64,000 bases of DNA from Lingula anatina (GCF_001039355.2 NW_019776035.1:395805-459804); one strand, 5' to 3'; shown: positions 1 through 13,707, counted from the stretch's first letter. Made by a program: numbers and translations. The notes: generated by a model from the letters alone, not told the origin.

Positions 1-291
1 TAAAGCCATGGAAGTCTCCATATGCTGTTTTGCTATATGCAGTTACAAATGCGTCATTATGGAACGTATGTGGGTTGGAATGTTTCCAAACAAATTGGTC
101 TGTTCATTAAGAGAGGAGAAGTCGACAAAGTTATTAGAGCACTAAAATGGTAACTCGGAACATTGGCCGAGAGAAGATTTGCTCTGTTTGAAAACAAAAT
201 ATGTGGATTGCTAAGTGATTTATACTACAGATCCTGTGTTATATTAACGTTCTACTTTAATCAAGTATTCCAGAACTCTTCTTCTCTTTTT

Positions 292-296
292 TACAC

Positions 297-334
<38 letters not shown>
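292..334. repeat. (AC)n microsatellite
   Basis: Dinucleotide AC repeat with one GC interruption at 301-302. Confidence 0.95.
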
Positions 335-335
<1 letters not shown>

Positions 336-2941
336 GCTCCTTCTACACATATCCATGTTGCTGATGTCATCACTTTACTAATGCTGTCTATTTACCGTTT
401 ATTTGCCTCATGGTCTTTGAACTCTAAAACTCCACGGATACGTTTTATTGATTGTGCAATAAGTACATTTTATTTTTCACTAAAGTTCACGTCAGTTTCA
501 TGTAAAATGAATAACATGCCCTAATGATGTTGATAGAATTATTAAGCCTACTTCTACTGTATATTAGCAAGCTTTATGGAAACGATGAATACTGCATGGT
601 ATGCACTATTTGCAGTCTTGAATAAGTGCAGTTCTTGTTAGCATGCCACAGAGAAACAAAAAAACACCGAGACGTTGTAGATGTAATAGAACCCATTTAC
701 ATACCTGATAGCCGGGTTCGTATTTAAAAAAAAAAAACAAAACAAAACAAAAGACAACAGATTTACAAAATAATGAGTGAAGCGCGTGAAACACGTCATT
801 GTAATGAGTGAGACTAGATGACAAATGAACATATTCTCTTGCGGTGCTCTGTGCTAACGTCGATCTTCGACATTGTTCACTAACAGTGAAACATTCAGTT
901 CTTTTACTATACTCTAACTACTGTACAGTGTGTGCATGTGTGCACTATACTGGTAGTTGCATTGCAGATCTATCCAATCATTCATTGTCAGTACCATTGT
1001 TTCTCTTCTGATACTTGATCGCCTGCCATCGCTGGCAATATCCTAATCAAAGCATTCCTGTAAGTGGACAATCTTAATTCTAGAAAAATCACGTTTAAAA
1101 TCAAGCGGAAGGCGGGTTCAGATCACAAAAATAACCCCCAGACTTGTAAATTAATTTTAATGGAGTCGCTTGCTTGTGCAATCGACTAGGTTTATGGCAT
1201 TGCATGTAATTATATATATAGGCCTAATGCAAGTGTTCTTGTGCAATTTGAGTAAATATGATTGGTATGCACCGCGAAATAGTGCTCCATAGTGCGAAAT
1301 AGTGCATCCACCTTAATAAGGAATTTAGATATAAGACGTTCAGAAGTAATATCTGAGAGATTGGAATTAGAGAGGCCGCTTGGGGGAACTAAGAAGACGG
1401 CCGTGAGTTATAGGAGAGGGTTCCGAAGTTGAAGACTTCACGTAGATCATGAAGCTAATAAACCATAAAACTGGTCATTATGTGTTCATGGGTTTTCTTT
1501 GAGCGACCTGAGAGACTCTCTTCCTGCTCATTCTTCTCTGATGGAGCTGATTGTAGGATGCTGGGATGTGATTTGTAAATCATTTCTTTTAAATGGCTAA
1601 TTCCTCTGAAGATCGGTAGTACGTAAATGTTTTTATCCTGTGATTTCTGCTCATTTTATGTCAATCTAACCGCGTGGAACACAGATAAAAATTTCTTGTT
1701 CGATATCAGTAGTTAGGTGGGTGAGACACCATTTTGCCCATGCACGACGTCATGACAACTTCCTGTCCATGTCGAGATGACGTCACGGCACTGAAATACC
1801 CAATCGGCAATCCTCGGCTCATTCCGCAAGCCCCATACTAACCTCGGATGAGATAGGCGGAGAAATATGCACCAAATCCATGCATTTTGTTCGCCGGAAA
1901 TGCCCTCTCACTCAATTCGATTATTCCGCTTATAAAGATGGCCGTCAATACCCCTGATTTTTATGATTCTTTACAGTTTGCCAAATAATGCACTAAGACT
2001 GACTTTGATTTAAAGGATAAACAGATACAGACGTTGAGAAGATTATGGTCTAAATTAGCGCAAGGTTGGAAGTAGTTCCTTCCCAACAATCAACAATCAA
2101 ATATGGATGCCTCCGTATGACGTCCGAGGTTATTGTCGAGTGCGGAGACATCCGAGTAGTTCCGAGTGCTGAAATACCAAGCATAATGACGTTTCCTGCC
2201 ACTCTTCCGACAGTGGTCCTACTGTGCTCTGACGGGCACTTTGGATTTTAATTTTGCACATAAAGAGCGACATACAGTCCCGCCAGAATGTAACCTTACC
2301 AAAATGCCTTATGATCTTCCTACCCCACGCCGCAGGGCCAGAAAGAAAAGCCCGAATGGTAATTGCAGGCTAGGAGCATCGGCAAATAAACGTTATCGGA
2401 TACCGAAATTAGTCGGTCCAACGGAAACACAGTCCAACTAAGATATATATATATATATATATTGGAATTAACATAAGGGCTAAGCAGATTCGTTTTCAAG
2501 AGACATTGCAACTTTGTGAAACTCCTATTTTAAATACATATTTCTCCATAGACTACTACAAAACATTGTGAATGTCATATTAAAATTATCAAACAGTGTA
2601 TTGAGTTTCACAAAAGATTGGCTTACCTGATCACTGTAAACGACTTACAGTATGATACCAAGGACAACCAGCGAACACATAGCTTGTACCGTGTTCTATT
2701 TATCTGAAATTCGTAGCCGTAGGCTGCAGAGGTACCCCCACCCCCTCCAACTCACCCACACCCCACTCACAGGAATTAAGTTAAAGGAATTTTAATGGAT
2801 CTCTATAAAGCGCCATCCCTTTCCTTCTCCAACCCTAATAGAAGTTTCAATTACATTTGCTTCAGTCCACTCGTAGATGAATACACAGGCGGTACAAGTA
2901 ACCTGCATTGCGGGTATCGTAGGATTTTACATCTCTCTTCA

Positions 2942-2990
2942 CCCCCCCCCCCCCCCCCGCCACACACACACACACACACAAACACACACA
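2942..2990. repeat. C17 homopolymer plus (CA)n microsatellite
   Basis: A 17-base C run followed by GC and about 15 CA units with an AA interruption; creates false Pro/His-Thr frames. Confidence 0.9.
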
Positions 2991-3285
2991 CTCACGGGAT
3001 GGGCAAACTAACCCCTCAAAACTATTAATCAACGTATTGGGTCGGTTATCAACAACTGTGACGATCCTAATGCATTTATCAAATATTCATGATTGTTTCC
3101 GAGATACGTGCAATATTACTAAAAACACAAATTAAAGTAATAATATAATTTGATTGATGGAATCGTTGAATGCAACAAATCCATCGTGGTTTCTAACGTA
3201 GACTAATAGATTCAAGACTTATGTACTGGCTGTTTCTAGTTAAAATAAAAAATGTAACGCTATAAAAAGTAAAGTTCCCGTCTTA

Positions 3286-3503
3286 GGGCGCATTCCCATA
3301 GATTTTAGGTCGATCTATCTCCGTGGGGAGTCTCACTAGATTACTGTCAGATAATCCGGCTTAATTCAATGTCCGTCCCGCCTACTACAAGCTGTAAGGG
3401 GGTAATTAACTTTCGTGCCCGCTCGGCTGACAGCTATTTAGCGTGAACCCCCAGGGAGTTAGGTCGCTCTAGTTGGATCGATCTATTCTCTGGGAATGGG
3501 GTC
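3286..3503. mobile_element. MITE family 1, copy A, TTA/GTA flanks
   Basis: A 218-bp element with inverted ends GGGCGCATTCCCATAGATTT and CTCTGGGAATGGGGTC. It is inverted relative to copies B-E and carries the same core landmarks (CCGTGGGGAGTCTCACTAG, CTCGGCTGACAGC, GAACCCCCAGGGAGTTAGG). The flanks are TTA (3283-3285) and GTA (3504-3506), consistent with a once-identical 3-bp duplication with one substitution. Confidence 0.8.
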
Positions 3504-3506
3504 GTA

Positions 3507-6500
3507 TATACCGTATTACAGATGCGTCTCAGCGTGACGTACAGGCGCCTGGTCATTTTGGGACCTGATACAATCTAGGCGTTGACGCTGTCGTCTCCCT
3601 GGGGAGGAAACAGCCCAGCATGCCGTATGAGGTGCTGAAAGCTATAGCAAACGAACATTATCTTTCTCAATAAAATACAAAGCATGTGTAGATTTTTAAC
3701 TTCGAATGTTTATGCATGCTTTACCAGATTCGTAATTTTCTCTTTCTACATTTGGTGCTTTTATCTCAACTCTCACGCAATTATTTTGCGGTTGATTGTA
3801 TTCAGCACCAGGCTGAGGAAGGAACATGACCATACATCTCCCTCAGCTCCACACTGGCTACTATCAACCAGATACCGATTGAGTAAGCAGCACTGAGTGT
3901 AATGCGTAACTATGTAATCTGGCAACTGCAATATTGCTGAGGGGAAAAAATCACTAGATCTGAGGACCAAATTTAAAATCAAACGGAATGAACCCACTGC
4001 CATTTAATGGGCATGAAAACTGACGGGCGTTGCCATGGATTGTGAACGAATGCCAATTAAAACCCATACTTCTTTCGGTATATACGATATATATATATAT
4101 ATATATACGACTGAACCCAGCATCATGCTATTTTTTTATGTCCATTTTCGAATTTTATTGCTACATGAGATTATAACTAGTGTCGCTGAAAACTAACCTT
4201 ACCAAAACACCGCTTTCAGAAAAAAGTTAGTATCAAAAAATATAAAACATGTCAAAAAATTCAAAACAAATAATACATAAGTCCATAAAGTGTAATTAAC
4301 TGTTTTACAAGCGGTCATACTGGATTTAGGTCATCTTCAAAATTTGAGTTTATGAAGAAAATAACATAAAAATAAAAATAAAAATCAGTAAACTAGTGTC
4401 TACATGTGCCAAAAAGGCAATTAATATGCAATCTCTATGCAATCAATGGCAAGATATATACTCACAATTACACTGAAAACTGATAAAATAGTGTCAAATT
4501 CACGAAATTGCATGCTGAAATGTAGAACACCAGTCAACCAGTAGGCCTATACATTAAACAGAACGCTTTGATATGAAATGACAATGCTGACAGGACGAAT
4601 TACAGCTTTTCCCGATGGGTACATGTATTTTGGCCTATACCAGAAACGGATATACATGTATCTTAGACACATTTTCCGACTGCAGCTTTATCATAACAAT
4701 CCTAAACCCATTGAGTAATCACATATTCTGTCAAAACATCCAGAATCTAACCTGGGCTATTTTCACCGCTGCTAGACCACCCTGTACCTTATGAATGTAT
4801 TTAAGTACCATTGATGTCATCAGATACAATATAAACTCTTTGGCTGCGTGTTTTACAAGGACGAAGCTAGTGAGTTGTGTTCTGCTTCGATCGCTGCAGC
4901 CTTGTTTCAGAATTTCTCAACCCTGAAATTGACGACGGCTACCTGCCTATCTGATCGTATTTATCACTTATGCAATAGTTAAGTCGATTAGCCTACATAT
5001 TTCTTTATTAAAGTCTATGGCAATACGCCGTCAATTCCCCTGTCTCTGACATGCAAAACTAAATCGGCAGTATAGACCTTGAGAACATTAATTAAAGAAA
5101 GGAGATTGTTTCCAAACTGAACCAACTAAGGGCGAAACAGAATACTTGGTGTTTTCACATCCTCGCCATCAAGGGTTCGGAAGTTCTACATTTATAAATC
5201 CTAAGAATGTATATAAGTGCGCCAAGGCGTTAAAAGACAACATGAACTTAAATGTTATGAAAGCAATTATAAATGAAACATTTCTTAATGCCAATGACTG
5301 CATGCACAGCACGGTATAATACAGCGCTTTGCCAAAGTGCCTAAGGTCTACACCCTTAAGCGTTGTATTATCCAGTTAGAAAAGGCCCACCAGATTGCTC
5401 ACAGCTAACAAAAATAGACATGTTCATGGCGGTTGTATAAGAATGCTTTTTTGTATAAGAATGTTTTAATTTCACTGAATTGTTTTAAAAGTAAGACCTT
5501 AAACCTATGTTGCACCGTACGAAGAAATCGTACACGACTTTACGTGCGGGTTTGTTTAACATCGTAAGTGTTGACGGGCGTGCATGTTTACAATATATTC
5601 AGGTGCCTCTTCCTCGTGACCTTGAGGTCAGGTCAGACAAGATCATGGAGTTTGTCGGTCGAAAATGGGTCATGCGGAGACCTTAAAATCTCAGTGCATC
5701 TGCTGCACAGCCTCGGCACTGCTTCATTGCTGATCGATAATTTGTCGGTGCAGTCCCGAATTGCGCATTTTTGAGCACGCACGTGGTTCTGTAATGAGGA
5801 GACACACTTCTGATGAATTAAACTAAGTTTTAACCAACTTTATTGATGCCTCCTAAACTACCCAAAAACTCCGTAGCAATTTTGACAACTGCGTATCACA
5901 AGGTTATTTGCTTAACTACATGTAGCTGCAAGATCTCGGCAAGTCCGCCAATCAATGGTAGTACGGGAATCGTGCAATGCCATCTACGATATTGCAACGG
6001 GTTTTCGATTTGAAAAAAAGCCAATAGTTCCAACTTGACAAAACCGTAGAGTCTAAGACTTGCTTACAGTAGCAATTGTACCCTATGCTTTACGCCATGC
6101 GTTCTTGGCATTTACCACTTGGTCTTAAAATTGAGGAAAATCACTACATTTGATAAAGCTCAATTGTCACTCCCTTCAAAGTTGCTCTTACGTGATTTCA
6201 AAATCGAAAAGCGAATTTGAATTATTTTCGGAACAAGCATTTTATTTGGAAATAAGTAAACAAGTAGTTGTAATTTACATTGTTTCCAATTCCGGTGTTA
6301 CATTTGCAAAATGGTCCGACATTAAAATCAATGTAAAAAGTGTTTATTAATGAACATAACCTTCTTGACCTTTAATTACAGTCCGGATTTTCTGAGAAAC
6401 ACATTGTTCTATTAATATACACTGTGCCGTGTAACAAATAGTAAAACCTTAAAAACAATATCCACTGTTTGTCAGCAATTCCCAAGATCAATAGAAAGAG

Positions 6501-8560
6501 ACGTTTTCAAAGAAATATCATCTGCTCGACCTTAAATGCAGTTATCAAGAAACAAACGGTCCTTTTAGTAAACACTGTTAATGCAAAACAAATATTTGAA
6601 CTTTCAGAACAGAAAACACAGAGGATTTTCCCTGTTTTTTCTTCATCGAAATTCGATAGGGCAAGGAGGCAGTATTGTCTTTTCATGATCTGTGATGATG
6701 CTTGCACCAGAGAGACCGCCGCGAGATATCGTTTATTGGCAGCGCCATTACGATCGGCTTATGTTTATCAGCAATCTGGACTCAATCGTCAAGGAGACAC
6801 TTATTCGCTGTCAAGCAGGGCATTTTACCCTACAATAATCTATAAACCAATTACAAAATGTAATCCTTGAACATAGATGTTCATTTAAAGACGGGTTCTT
6901 TGCAAGGACGTAACAGTCATCGACGATTCGGTAAACATTTCGCATCAAGATGTTGTAATTCGTTTTCACGTTCATGCAGTAAAACCAATGAGCAGATAAA
7001 GCGTACAAAGAAAGTGCTTCATTTTTTTTTCAAATCTAGCTTAACCAGTTTCTGTTACAAATAAGATATTATTAACGGACTGGACAGCAAAAAATGCAGT
7101 GAGTGGTTGAAATGAATTACATCTTGCTAGCAAAACGGTAGATGCAGGAAGGACTTAACACGCTGTTAAAACTGACGAGAAGGGTCCCTGACCATCCATA
7201 CGGCCACTCACCCGCATTCACGTGGTCAGTACACAACCCTTGGTCACAGCCGTCTCTGATAATTAACTAATCACCTTGCCATTTGTTCCCAAAACCAGGT
7301 TTGTAGTTGACCCATACTAGCCCTTATATAGTTACATAGTAGTAATGCAAAACATTTACCTCTACTCTGTGGCTGTATATGCCACAATGTACAATGTAAA
7401 ACGCGTACGTGGTTTTGGCGCATTTAAACCGAGATTAGCAACTCAAGTTAACAGATTTAAAAAAGTACTTAAAAGAGACATACCGCAGTGAAGTTCCCTG
7501 CGCCAGTGCCTGCCTCCGCCAAAGTAAGCGTATGTGACACACACCAGTGTAAGTACACGTACCACCGAGGCCAAATTCGTTCAAACCGTGTGAAATCAAC
7601 ACGCGGAGGAAATGGGTGCCCAGCTGTGTGTGAAGGAACACGCTAGAAGATTACGTGTGGTTACTCCCAAGCTGCTCGTCAATTTTTTGTCTTAATTATG
7701 AACGGAAGCAATTCGTAGAATCAAAACTGCAAATTGGATCTGATGAAGAACCTTGAGCCGTGTCTGTTGACAAACTAACATGGTGTTATTTTCTGAATAC
7801 ACACCTAGTGGAACTTCAACCGAACATTTTCGTGTCTCTAAAATGGTTACTAGAAAGGTCCTTGAAGCGAGGAGCCGTCAACGTATTCAGTACTGCGCTT
7901 TTCCGTTAGCTGGTACAGTATTATGCCTTTCCACGATACTGCGATGTTGTTCCTTATGCCGTTCTTAATGACTCTATCCACAAGGTAGGGACGACGACAC
8001 AGTTCTACATTTAACTGCCCACATAAAAGTGTTCATCAGCTGCGTACTGAGGATGACCCGAGCTAAACTCCGCTGTTGCCGCTAGGTGCCGAGCATTAAC
8101 GCCACGGTTTATGGATCTGACTTCAGAAAGACGCAGGAAAATAGGGATTACTGCGTCATACATGCGAACAGAAGGAAAACATAAAAAAAGGTTATCCTTT
8201 GTTATGCATCGGTAAAGAATGACAACAAAAACAGGGCAAACAGTCAAACAGACGGATGAAAAGACGGCACATTATAACAATAATTATTGACTGTGAACCT
8301 GGCCAAAATAGAAATGAATGTCATTTCAACTACTTGCCTTATTGAACACTCATTAAAAAAGTGTAAAAGGAACAGATGATCTAAAATTTCATCAATAAAT
8401 CGCATTTGTGACACCTTTTACCTTTTCCATACATAAAATCCCTCTAGTACGTCAAAACTGCGCTTATATAGTGACTTTTCCTGAGGGCTAACATGATACG
8501 GCGAGGTGTTTGGAGAATGTTTCAAAATGCAGTAGATGTGCCGATAATTACAAATGTTCG
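3507..8560. other. Intergenic DNA, no gene seen
   Basis: AT-rich sequence with a TA run at 4088-4108. The longest frame starts with TTG at 6469 and runs 133 codons to 6870; it is basic, matches no family I know and is open on the antisense for part of its length. I treat it as chance. No RNA gene or MITE was found. Confidence 0.45.

Positions 8561-8561
<1 letters not shown>

Positions 8562-8640
<79 letters not shown>
8562..8640. repeat. Compound (GT)n(GA)n microsatellite
   Basis: About 20 GT units pass directly into about 19 GA units; the antisense reading gives false Ser-Leu and His-Thr runs. The same GT-to-GA order recurs at 26323-26390 and, inverted, at 48280-48460. Confidence 0.95.
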
Positions 8641-8642
<2 letters not shown>

Positions 8643-9307
8643 AAATTCGAAACTCAAAAGTGAACGAAAGATTAATAGTTCTACAAGTAAGTTACTAACA
8701 CTTCCAAAACAATCTTACCTCAAACAGCAGTGGTGGGGGACTGAAGGACAGAAGATGTTAACTGGTAATTAAGGCAAGGGGGTCAGAAGCTATATATACT
8801 TAGACTCGCTTTGGTCGGCGAATGTAAAAATAGTTCTCGAAAGCATTTTTACTGCAATATGTAGGTCTTAGGGATGACAATTTCGCTTGGTTATATACTC
8901 TCGTTTTGTTTGTTATACTTTAGTTTGGAAGTGGAAAGGGGGGTGGCGAAGAAGGGGGGAGGAGGAGGAGGGGGACGGCAACTACATGCGTATACCTTCT
9001 TTCCTGGATTAGCCTTGGTGTTGGGTTGGATAATACGACCAGTTTTTTGTGGTTCAAGGCAGATTAATGTCTCTTTTTAGTGTCTCTTTCTTTAAAAGCA
9101 TCATCTATGACATTTCGACGCAATTTTTAATGCAACAACAACATGATATTGCCTCTGGCACAGAAATGGTTTGAATCAATAGCTTTAATTAGAACCACGA
9201 GGGGCTGCAGGGAACAACACGGAGTTGCCAGAAGTGAAATTTCATTGAATTGGTGTAGCACTTTTTTTTTGAGTTGTTAAAGTCTAAAGGTTATTTCATC
9301 TGATACA

Positions 9308-9452
9308 TGGACACGTGCACATACACACAAACACACGCGCACACACACTTACACACACACAGACACGAATACACAAACACACACACAGAGACACGAATAC
9401 ACACACACACATACACGTACACATATGTATACACACTCACACGCATGCACAC
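9308..9452. repeat. Degenerate (CA)n tract
   Basis: An imperfect CA-rich tract of about 145 bp with CG, TA and GA interruptions, giving a false Cys-Val-rich antisense frame. Confidence 0.9.
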
Positions 9453-10365
9453 AAATATAATGAGACAGGCTGAGAAATAAGCTAATATTCGTACATAGAA
9501 AAACCCGCCTGGGACATTACTGAAAAGCACTGAATAACACGACATAGAAAATCAACGTCATATTTCATTTCGGTCAATTGTTTGTGGTCCGTTGATAGCA
9601 CGGTTTGATAATGAGTGATTTAATTTCGGTTATCAGGCAAAATGAAACTATGTATCTTTCACCGCGGCGGTGGTTATTTATCATCTTCTCGGACCTACCA
9701 TCACGCAACAAGTTATCTGTAAGCAGCGGCGGAGAGCTCCGACTGTCCCTAACGTAATTAAGTTTCTTTAGTAAGGCTTTATGAAGCATTTCTAGATAGA
9801 CCAATTCATGAAAATGACGCCAAAGAATTGATTTGCATTGTTATAATTGGTCTGAGATTTATAGTGTCGTTTCAGAACTATGTGCAGTCGCTTTCATTAA
9901 GAGCAAAGGAACAAAAAAGAAAGAACCAGCTCGGGTTTGTTAATTCTCCATCTAGGGTAAAAAGAGGTCACATATGGACGCTGTTAATTTGCTAGCTTAT
10001 AATTGGAACATAATGTCACAAAAATGAGACAAGATATTGGACAGGCACTTCCAAGAATCCTTAATGGTTCACATTTGGCTCCTTCAGACCGATATGAGGA
10101 CACCGAGAACCCAATAAGTTTAGCTTCGTTAAGACCATATTTATCAAGTGTGCCATGCACGTGCACGTGGTACAGACACTGGCATGTTATCACCAACATA
10201 TATGCTACATGTATGTCTCGTCACATGAGTTATATAGCAATACCAATAATTATAAGAAACCAGTGAAATCATGCTTCACTAATTTACATGAAAAATGTCC
10301 GTTCTACATATACTGGGAAGGTTTTTCCACAAGGCTCGCTTACAAATAAGTCAATACAAAGGGTT
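9453..10365. other. Intergenic DNA, no gene seen
   Basis: No domain-bearing frame. Overlapping open frames on both strands at 9984-10349 show no family motifs. Confidence 0.45.
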
Positions 10366-10368
10366 TTA

Positions 10369-10582
10369 GACTGCATTCCCACATATTAAGATCGATCCAT
10401 CTGGATCGACCTAACTCCCAGGGGGGTTCACGCTAAATTGCTGTCAGCCGAGCGCGCGGAAGTTAAATACCCCCTTACAGTTTTTAGTAGGCGGGACAGA
10501 CATTTAAGCCGGCTAAGCTGAGAGAAATCTAGTGAGACTCCCCAGGGGGATAGAGCGATCTAAAATCTGTGGGAATGTAGTC
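10369..10582. mobile_element. MITE family 1, copy B, perfect TTA/TTA flanks
   Basis: A 214-bp element with inverted ends GACTGCATTCCCACATATT and AAATCTGTGGGAATGTAGTC and a perfect TTA duplication (10366-10368, 10583-10585). The core shows GACCTAACTCCCAGGGGGG, GCTGTCAGCCGAGCGCG and GAGACTCCCCAGGGGGATAG. Confidence 0.88.
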
Positions 10583-11287
10583 TTAGTTGGGAGAATGCAC
10601 TGAAAGGGAAATGGGTCACGCACTGATTAAGTAAGACCTCTTTATTATCGGTTATTTTCCTATTTTCGACGAAATCTGTGATTGATCAAAGGTCTGTTCA
10701 TTATGGAGATGATGGTTTGTCACCTCAGTAATTGTGTGAAACCAGAAGATGTGAAAGACCGCTACTTTAATTAAGTTGTCTCCGTAGCTTCCTTTGTCTG
10801 AGAGCTAAGTATCATGGATATCACAGCCGATAGCATTTGCCGTATTACATTTATATACGGTACCTAGTAGCTATTATTAATAGAAAGTTTGGGCTTCGAA
10901 TCTACTTTTTACCCAGCCGCAAAACCTGAAAATCTCAGAGAAAATTTAACTCATAGTTGGAGCCAGTATCATCAAGGCAAAGCCCTATCCAAAAGTTTCT
11001 TGGTGTTTTTAGAGATGGAACGCTTTTCACAAAGAAGAAAATTTCTAGTAAATGCAAATATGCAAATAACACTATAAACAGACAGTGTAGGCTCAATTCG
11101 TAGTCACCTTTCAAACTCTGCCGCAACTTCAGACATAAATTATTTGGTTACTTCTAAATGGGATCACTGTACCCTCCAATATCAGGGGCCTATAAAATAG
11201 TTTACGAAATTTAAGTACAGGAACTGAAAAAAAAAAGCATCATTATCGCGTCTGCATGAAGCTACAGCTAGCCTTTGGGAACGCTTA

Positions 11288-11545
11288 GACTGGGTTCCCA
11301 TATCTAGATCGATCTAACAGGATCGATCCATCTCCGAAGGGGTTTCTCGCTAAATTGCTTTTACCGTAAGCGACTTAGATGTCTGGCTCGCCAACTGAAG
11401 CTGCTAAACGATAATTAATTTCCCCATAGCTGCTTCTGTAGGCGCGACAGACATCTAAGCCGCTCAAATTGATTGCAATTTCGCGCGAATCCCCTGGGGG
11501 ATAGATCGATCCACAGTCAGTACGATAGGGTCTGGGAATGGTCCC
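11288..11545. mobile_element. MITE family 1, copy C, diverged, TTA/TTA flanks
   Basis: A 258-bp, more diverged member. The ends GACTGGGTTCCCATATCTAG and GTCTGGGAATGGTCCC are inverted, and TTA is duplicated at 11285-11287 and 11546-11548. The internal region is longer than in the other copies and its core landmarks are partly changed, so it is an older copy or a subfamily. Confidence 0.8.
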
Positions 11546-11548
11546 TTA

Positions 11549-13185
11549 CAGACACGGCTCGATTTGAAACTTAATCTCAGCACTGTGAACTAGCTGTGAA
11601 AGGTTAGGGAAACCATCATTACATAATACCTTTACTTACAGGTATGTACGGACCGTGCTAAATTGTATTTTTACTGAAATAAAAGAGATAATGAGATAAA
11701 ATTGATGATGGGCTCAACAAGGTACTCTCCTTAATTGTGTTTAAATCATTAACATAACAACTGAAATAACTGTAGATACAGCTGACATACAGTAAATATC
11801 CCCTCATTTTTCCTCCCTTCCTTCGTTGTTTTTCGTTCACTGATTAAAAACATCTAAGGGCACTGTCGATAGTGCTTTATAATCACCATACTGACTTATG
11901 TCGCCTGTGGCCTTACGAGCCATTCAACCGATGCCCATTTCCTTCTAAGAATTGCCCTTTGGACCGTTCGTAGAATTGGATTTTTTTTGTTTGTTTGGTA
12001 ATGTCATATCTTGGCGTATTACCAACATATTATCCAATCTTTTGGTGATTGTGCACGCTGCATCGCTTAGTCAACAATAAATCTTGCCCCAGTTTTGAGA
12101 AATACTCGCGTGATCAGTCATTTGGCTTCGAATGCTTTAAAAATCGTTATAATTAACTAACGGTGCGTCTTTTTCCCAGGAATCTGATGTAGTGACGCCA
12201 AGTAATTATTAGATAAATGTCCATGTTACAAGAAAATAAATTAGTTGTTTTTTTTTATTTATTTGCGTCACACCTCAAAAATAATTATCTTAAAAGCCCA
12301 AGGGACAGAAACGCACTGAAGTGAACCGCTCTTTGAGATGAACTCAAATACATGGGGCCTCGCGTTGCAGATAGCCATAATGAAACATTAATGAAATATA
12401 TGAGTACGTCAAGAGTCTCCTAAGTGCCTGACAATAACGTATTGAACACTACGTATTTCTATACAGATACAGTTTTCTTTATTATTGCGAAACTTTCGTC
12501 ATCAATGCCTAAATTTTGGACTTGTCAAATATGTCATCTTAAATAAAGCTGTCTTCATCATATATGCATGCATGTATAAGCGGCTTGTAACGAAAAGCTA
12601 CAGAAGTCAATACCAGTTCATCATCATGGATGTGTCTGTAAAAGGAGAGTCAACGGAGGACAGGGCACTGATGACGCGATTCCTTACCAGGAACCAACAG
12701 GTTCGATGCGTTGTTGGACAGGCTCCGCAACTCAAAAGCATCGCGAATTGCGACCGAGCGCAAGCGTCTCTATGCCATTACTCGACATTTACTCGCCCCA
12801 TATGTAGGCCCTAATAGCCTCGAAATGAAACGTGATTCGCAATGCGCGATGCTTTCGAGTTACGGAGCCCAGAACGTGCAAGTGCATGCCCTACATAAAT
12901 GTCATTACGGCAAATTTGGTCTCAATAACGGACCAATCATTTATAACTAAATTGCAAAATTGAATAAAAACGAAATGAAACACCGAATCCAAAGAGCAGG
13001 GGTGGGTCGAGCAATAATTCGTCAGTGGGAAAAAATTGCCTTTCCTTCGAGGAAAATTCGCTTTGGTAGGCCCTACGAGAGTTTAATAGTCTGCCCTCTA
13101 ACATTTCAGCCTAAAAATGTTTGGCTTTGGTAAGTTAATTGAGGTTTTAATAATTATTCGCAGATAGAATTTTACCCATGCATTG
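11549..13185. other. Intergenic DNA, no gene seen
   Basis: AT-rich. Two overlapping plus-strand frames of 109 and 79 codons (12485-12950) have no recognised domain or splice context and are most likely fortuitous. Confidence 0.4.
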
Positions 13186-13243
13186 ACCGGTGTGACAGGA
13201 ATAGTAGTCTTAGGAATGGCAGTCTGGGCTCCCATATGATTAG
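13186..13243 (+). repeat. Old dispersed repeat, copy 1 (second copy 40972-41038)
   Basis: Shares CGGTGTGRCARGAAT, TAGGAATG and GGGCTSCCATATGATTAGT in the same order with 40972-41038. This copy ends where the next element (13245) begins. Confidence 0.5.
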
Positions 13244-13244
13244 T

Positions 13245-13413
13245 CAGGCTCGTAGCCAGGAGAGGGTCCGGGGGTTCGAAAGAACCACCCTTTTGCTAGG
13301 AAAAGGTCCACTCTGGGTAAAATTTGGTCCATGTACTTGAGGATTTTATGGTAAAAGGTCCACTTGTTCAGAAACCAACCCCCCCCCCCTCTGAAATTGC
13401 TGGCTACGGGCCT
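13245..13413. mobile_element. Short TIR element, family 3, copy 1
   Basis: About 169 bp with inverted ends AGGCTCGTAGCCAGG and CTGGCTACGGGCCT (one main mismatch). The interior contains GGGTTCGAAAG, GGTCCACTCTGG and AAATTTGGTCCA and a C-run before the right end. It is related to a decayed copy at about 46085-46315. No clear target duplication was identified. Confidence 0.55.
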
Positions 13414-13419
13414 AACAGG

Positions 13420-13707
13420 TATTGGTCACTTCACTTCACTTCAAGATAATACCCTAGCTGACTACATAAGGAAGCACGGTATTGTTCACTTCACTTCAAG
13501 ATAATGTCCTAGCTGACTACACAAGGAAGCACGGTATTGGTCACTTCACTTCAAGACAATGCCCTAGCTGACTACACAAGGAAGAGCGGTACTGGTCACT
13601 TCACTTCAAGACAATGCCCTAGCTGACTACACAAGGAAGCACGGTATTGGTCACTTCACTTCAAGATAATGCCCTAGCTGACTACATAAGGAAGCACGGT
13701 ATTGGTC
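13420..13707 (+). repeat. 55-bp tandem repeat, five copies
   Basis: Five head-to-tail units of the pattern TATTGGTCACTTCACTTCAA followed by GATAATGCCCTAGCTGACTA and CACAAGGAAGCACGG. The first unit carries a 5-bp internal duplication, and single-base variants (for example AGCGG in unit 3) mark the others. A partial sixth unit ends at TATTGGTC. Confidence 0.95.

Larger units (their letters stand above)
1..3282. other. Left-end intergenic DNA with microsatellites, no gene seen
   Basis: Contains an AC microsatellite (about 292-334), a TA run (2442-2462) and a C17 tract followed by CA repeats (2942-2990). A perfect palindromic CRE-like TGACGTCA lies at 1778-1785 in a locally less AT-rich stretch (about 1710-2240). 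Short reading frames here show no recognisable domain. An ATG-initiated 61-codon frame at 2066-2251 is the kind expected by chance. Confidence 0.5.

Noticed and set aside
1778-1785. Palindromic CRE-like TGACGTCA (also 27546-27553 and 38652-38659)
   Set aside because: Three hits with no gene start nearby; an 8-bp motif is expected about once per 64 kb by chance, so three is only a mild excess and not reported as regulatory.
6469-6870. 133-codon frame starting with TTG
   Set aside because: Non-ATG start, no known domain, no splice or promoter context, overlapping antisense frame.
9291-9545. 84-codon Cys/Val-rich minus-strand frame
   Set aside because: Translation of a degenerate CA tract.
13420-13707. 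CRISPR-like regular repeat array
   Set aside because: Units are contiguous without unique spacers and the host is an animal; it is a minisatellite. The 21-23-bp array at 16811-17130 was rejected for the same reason.
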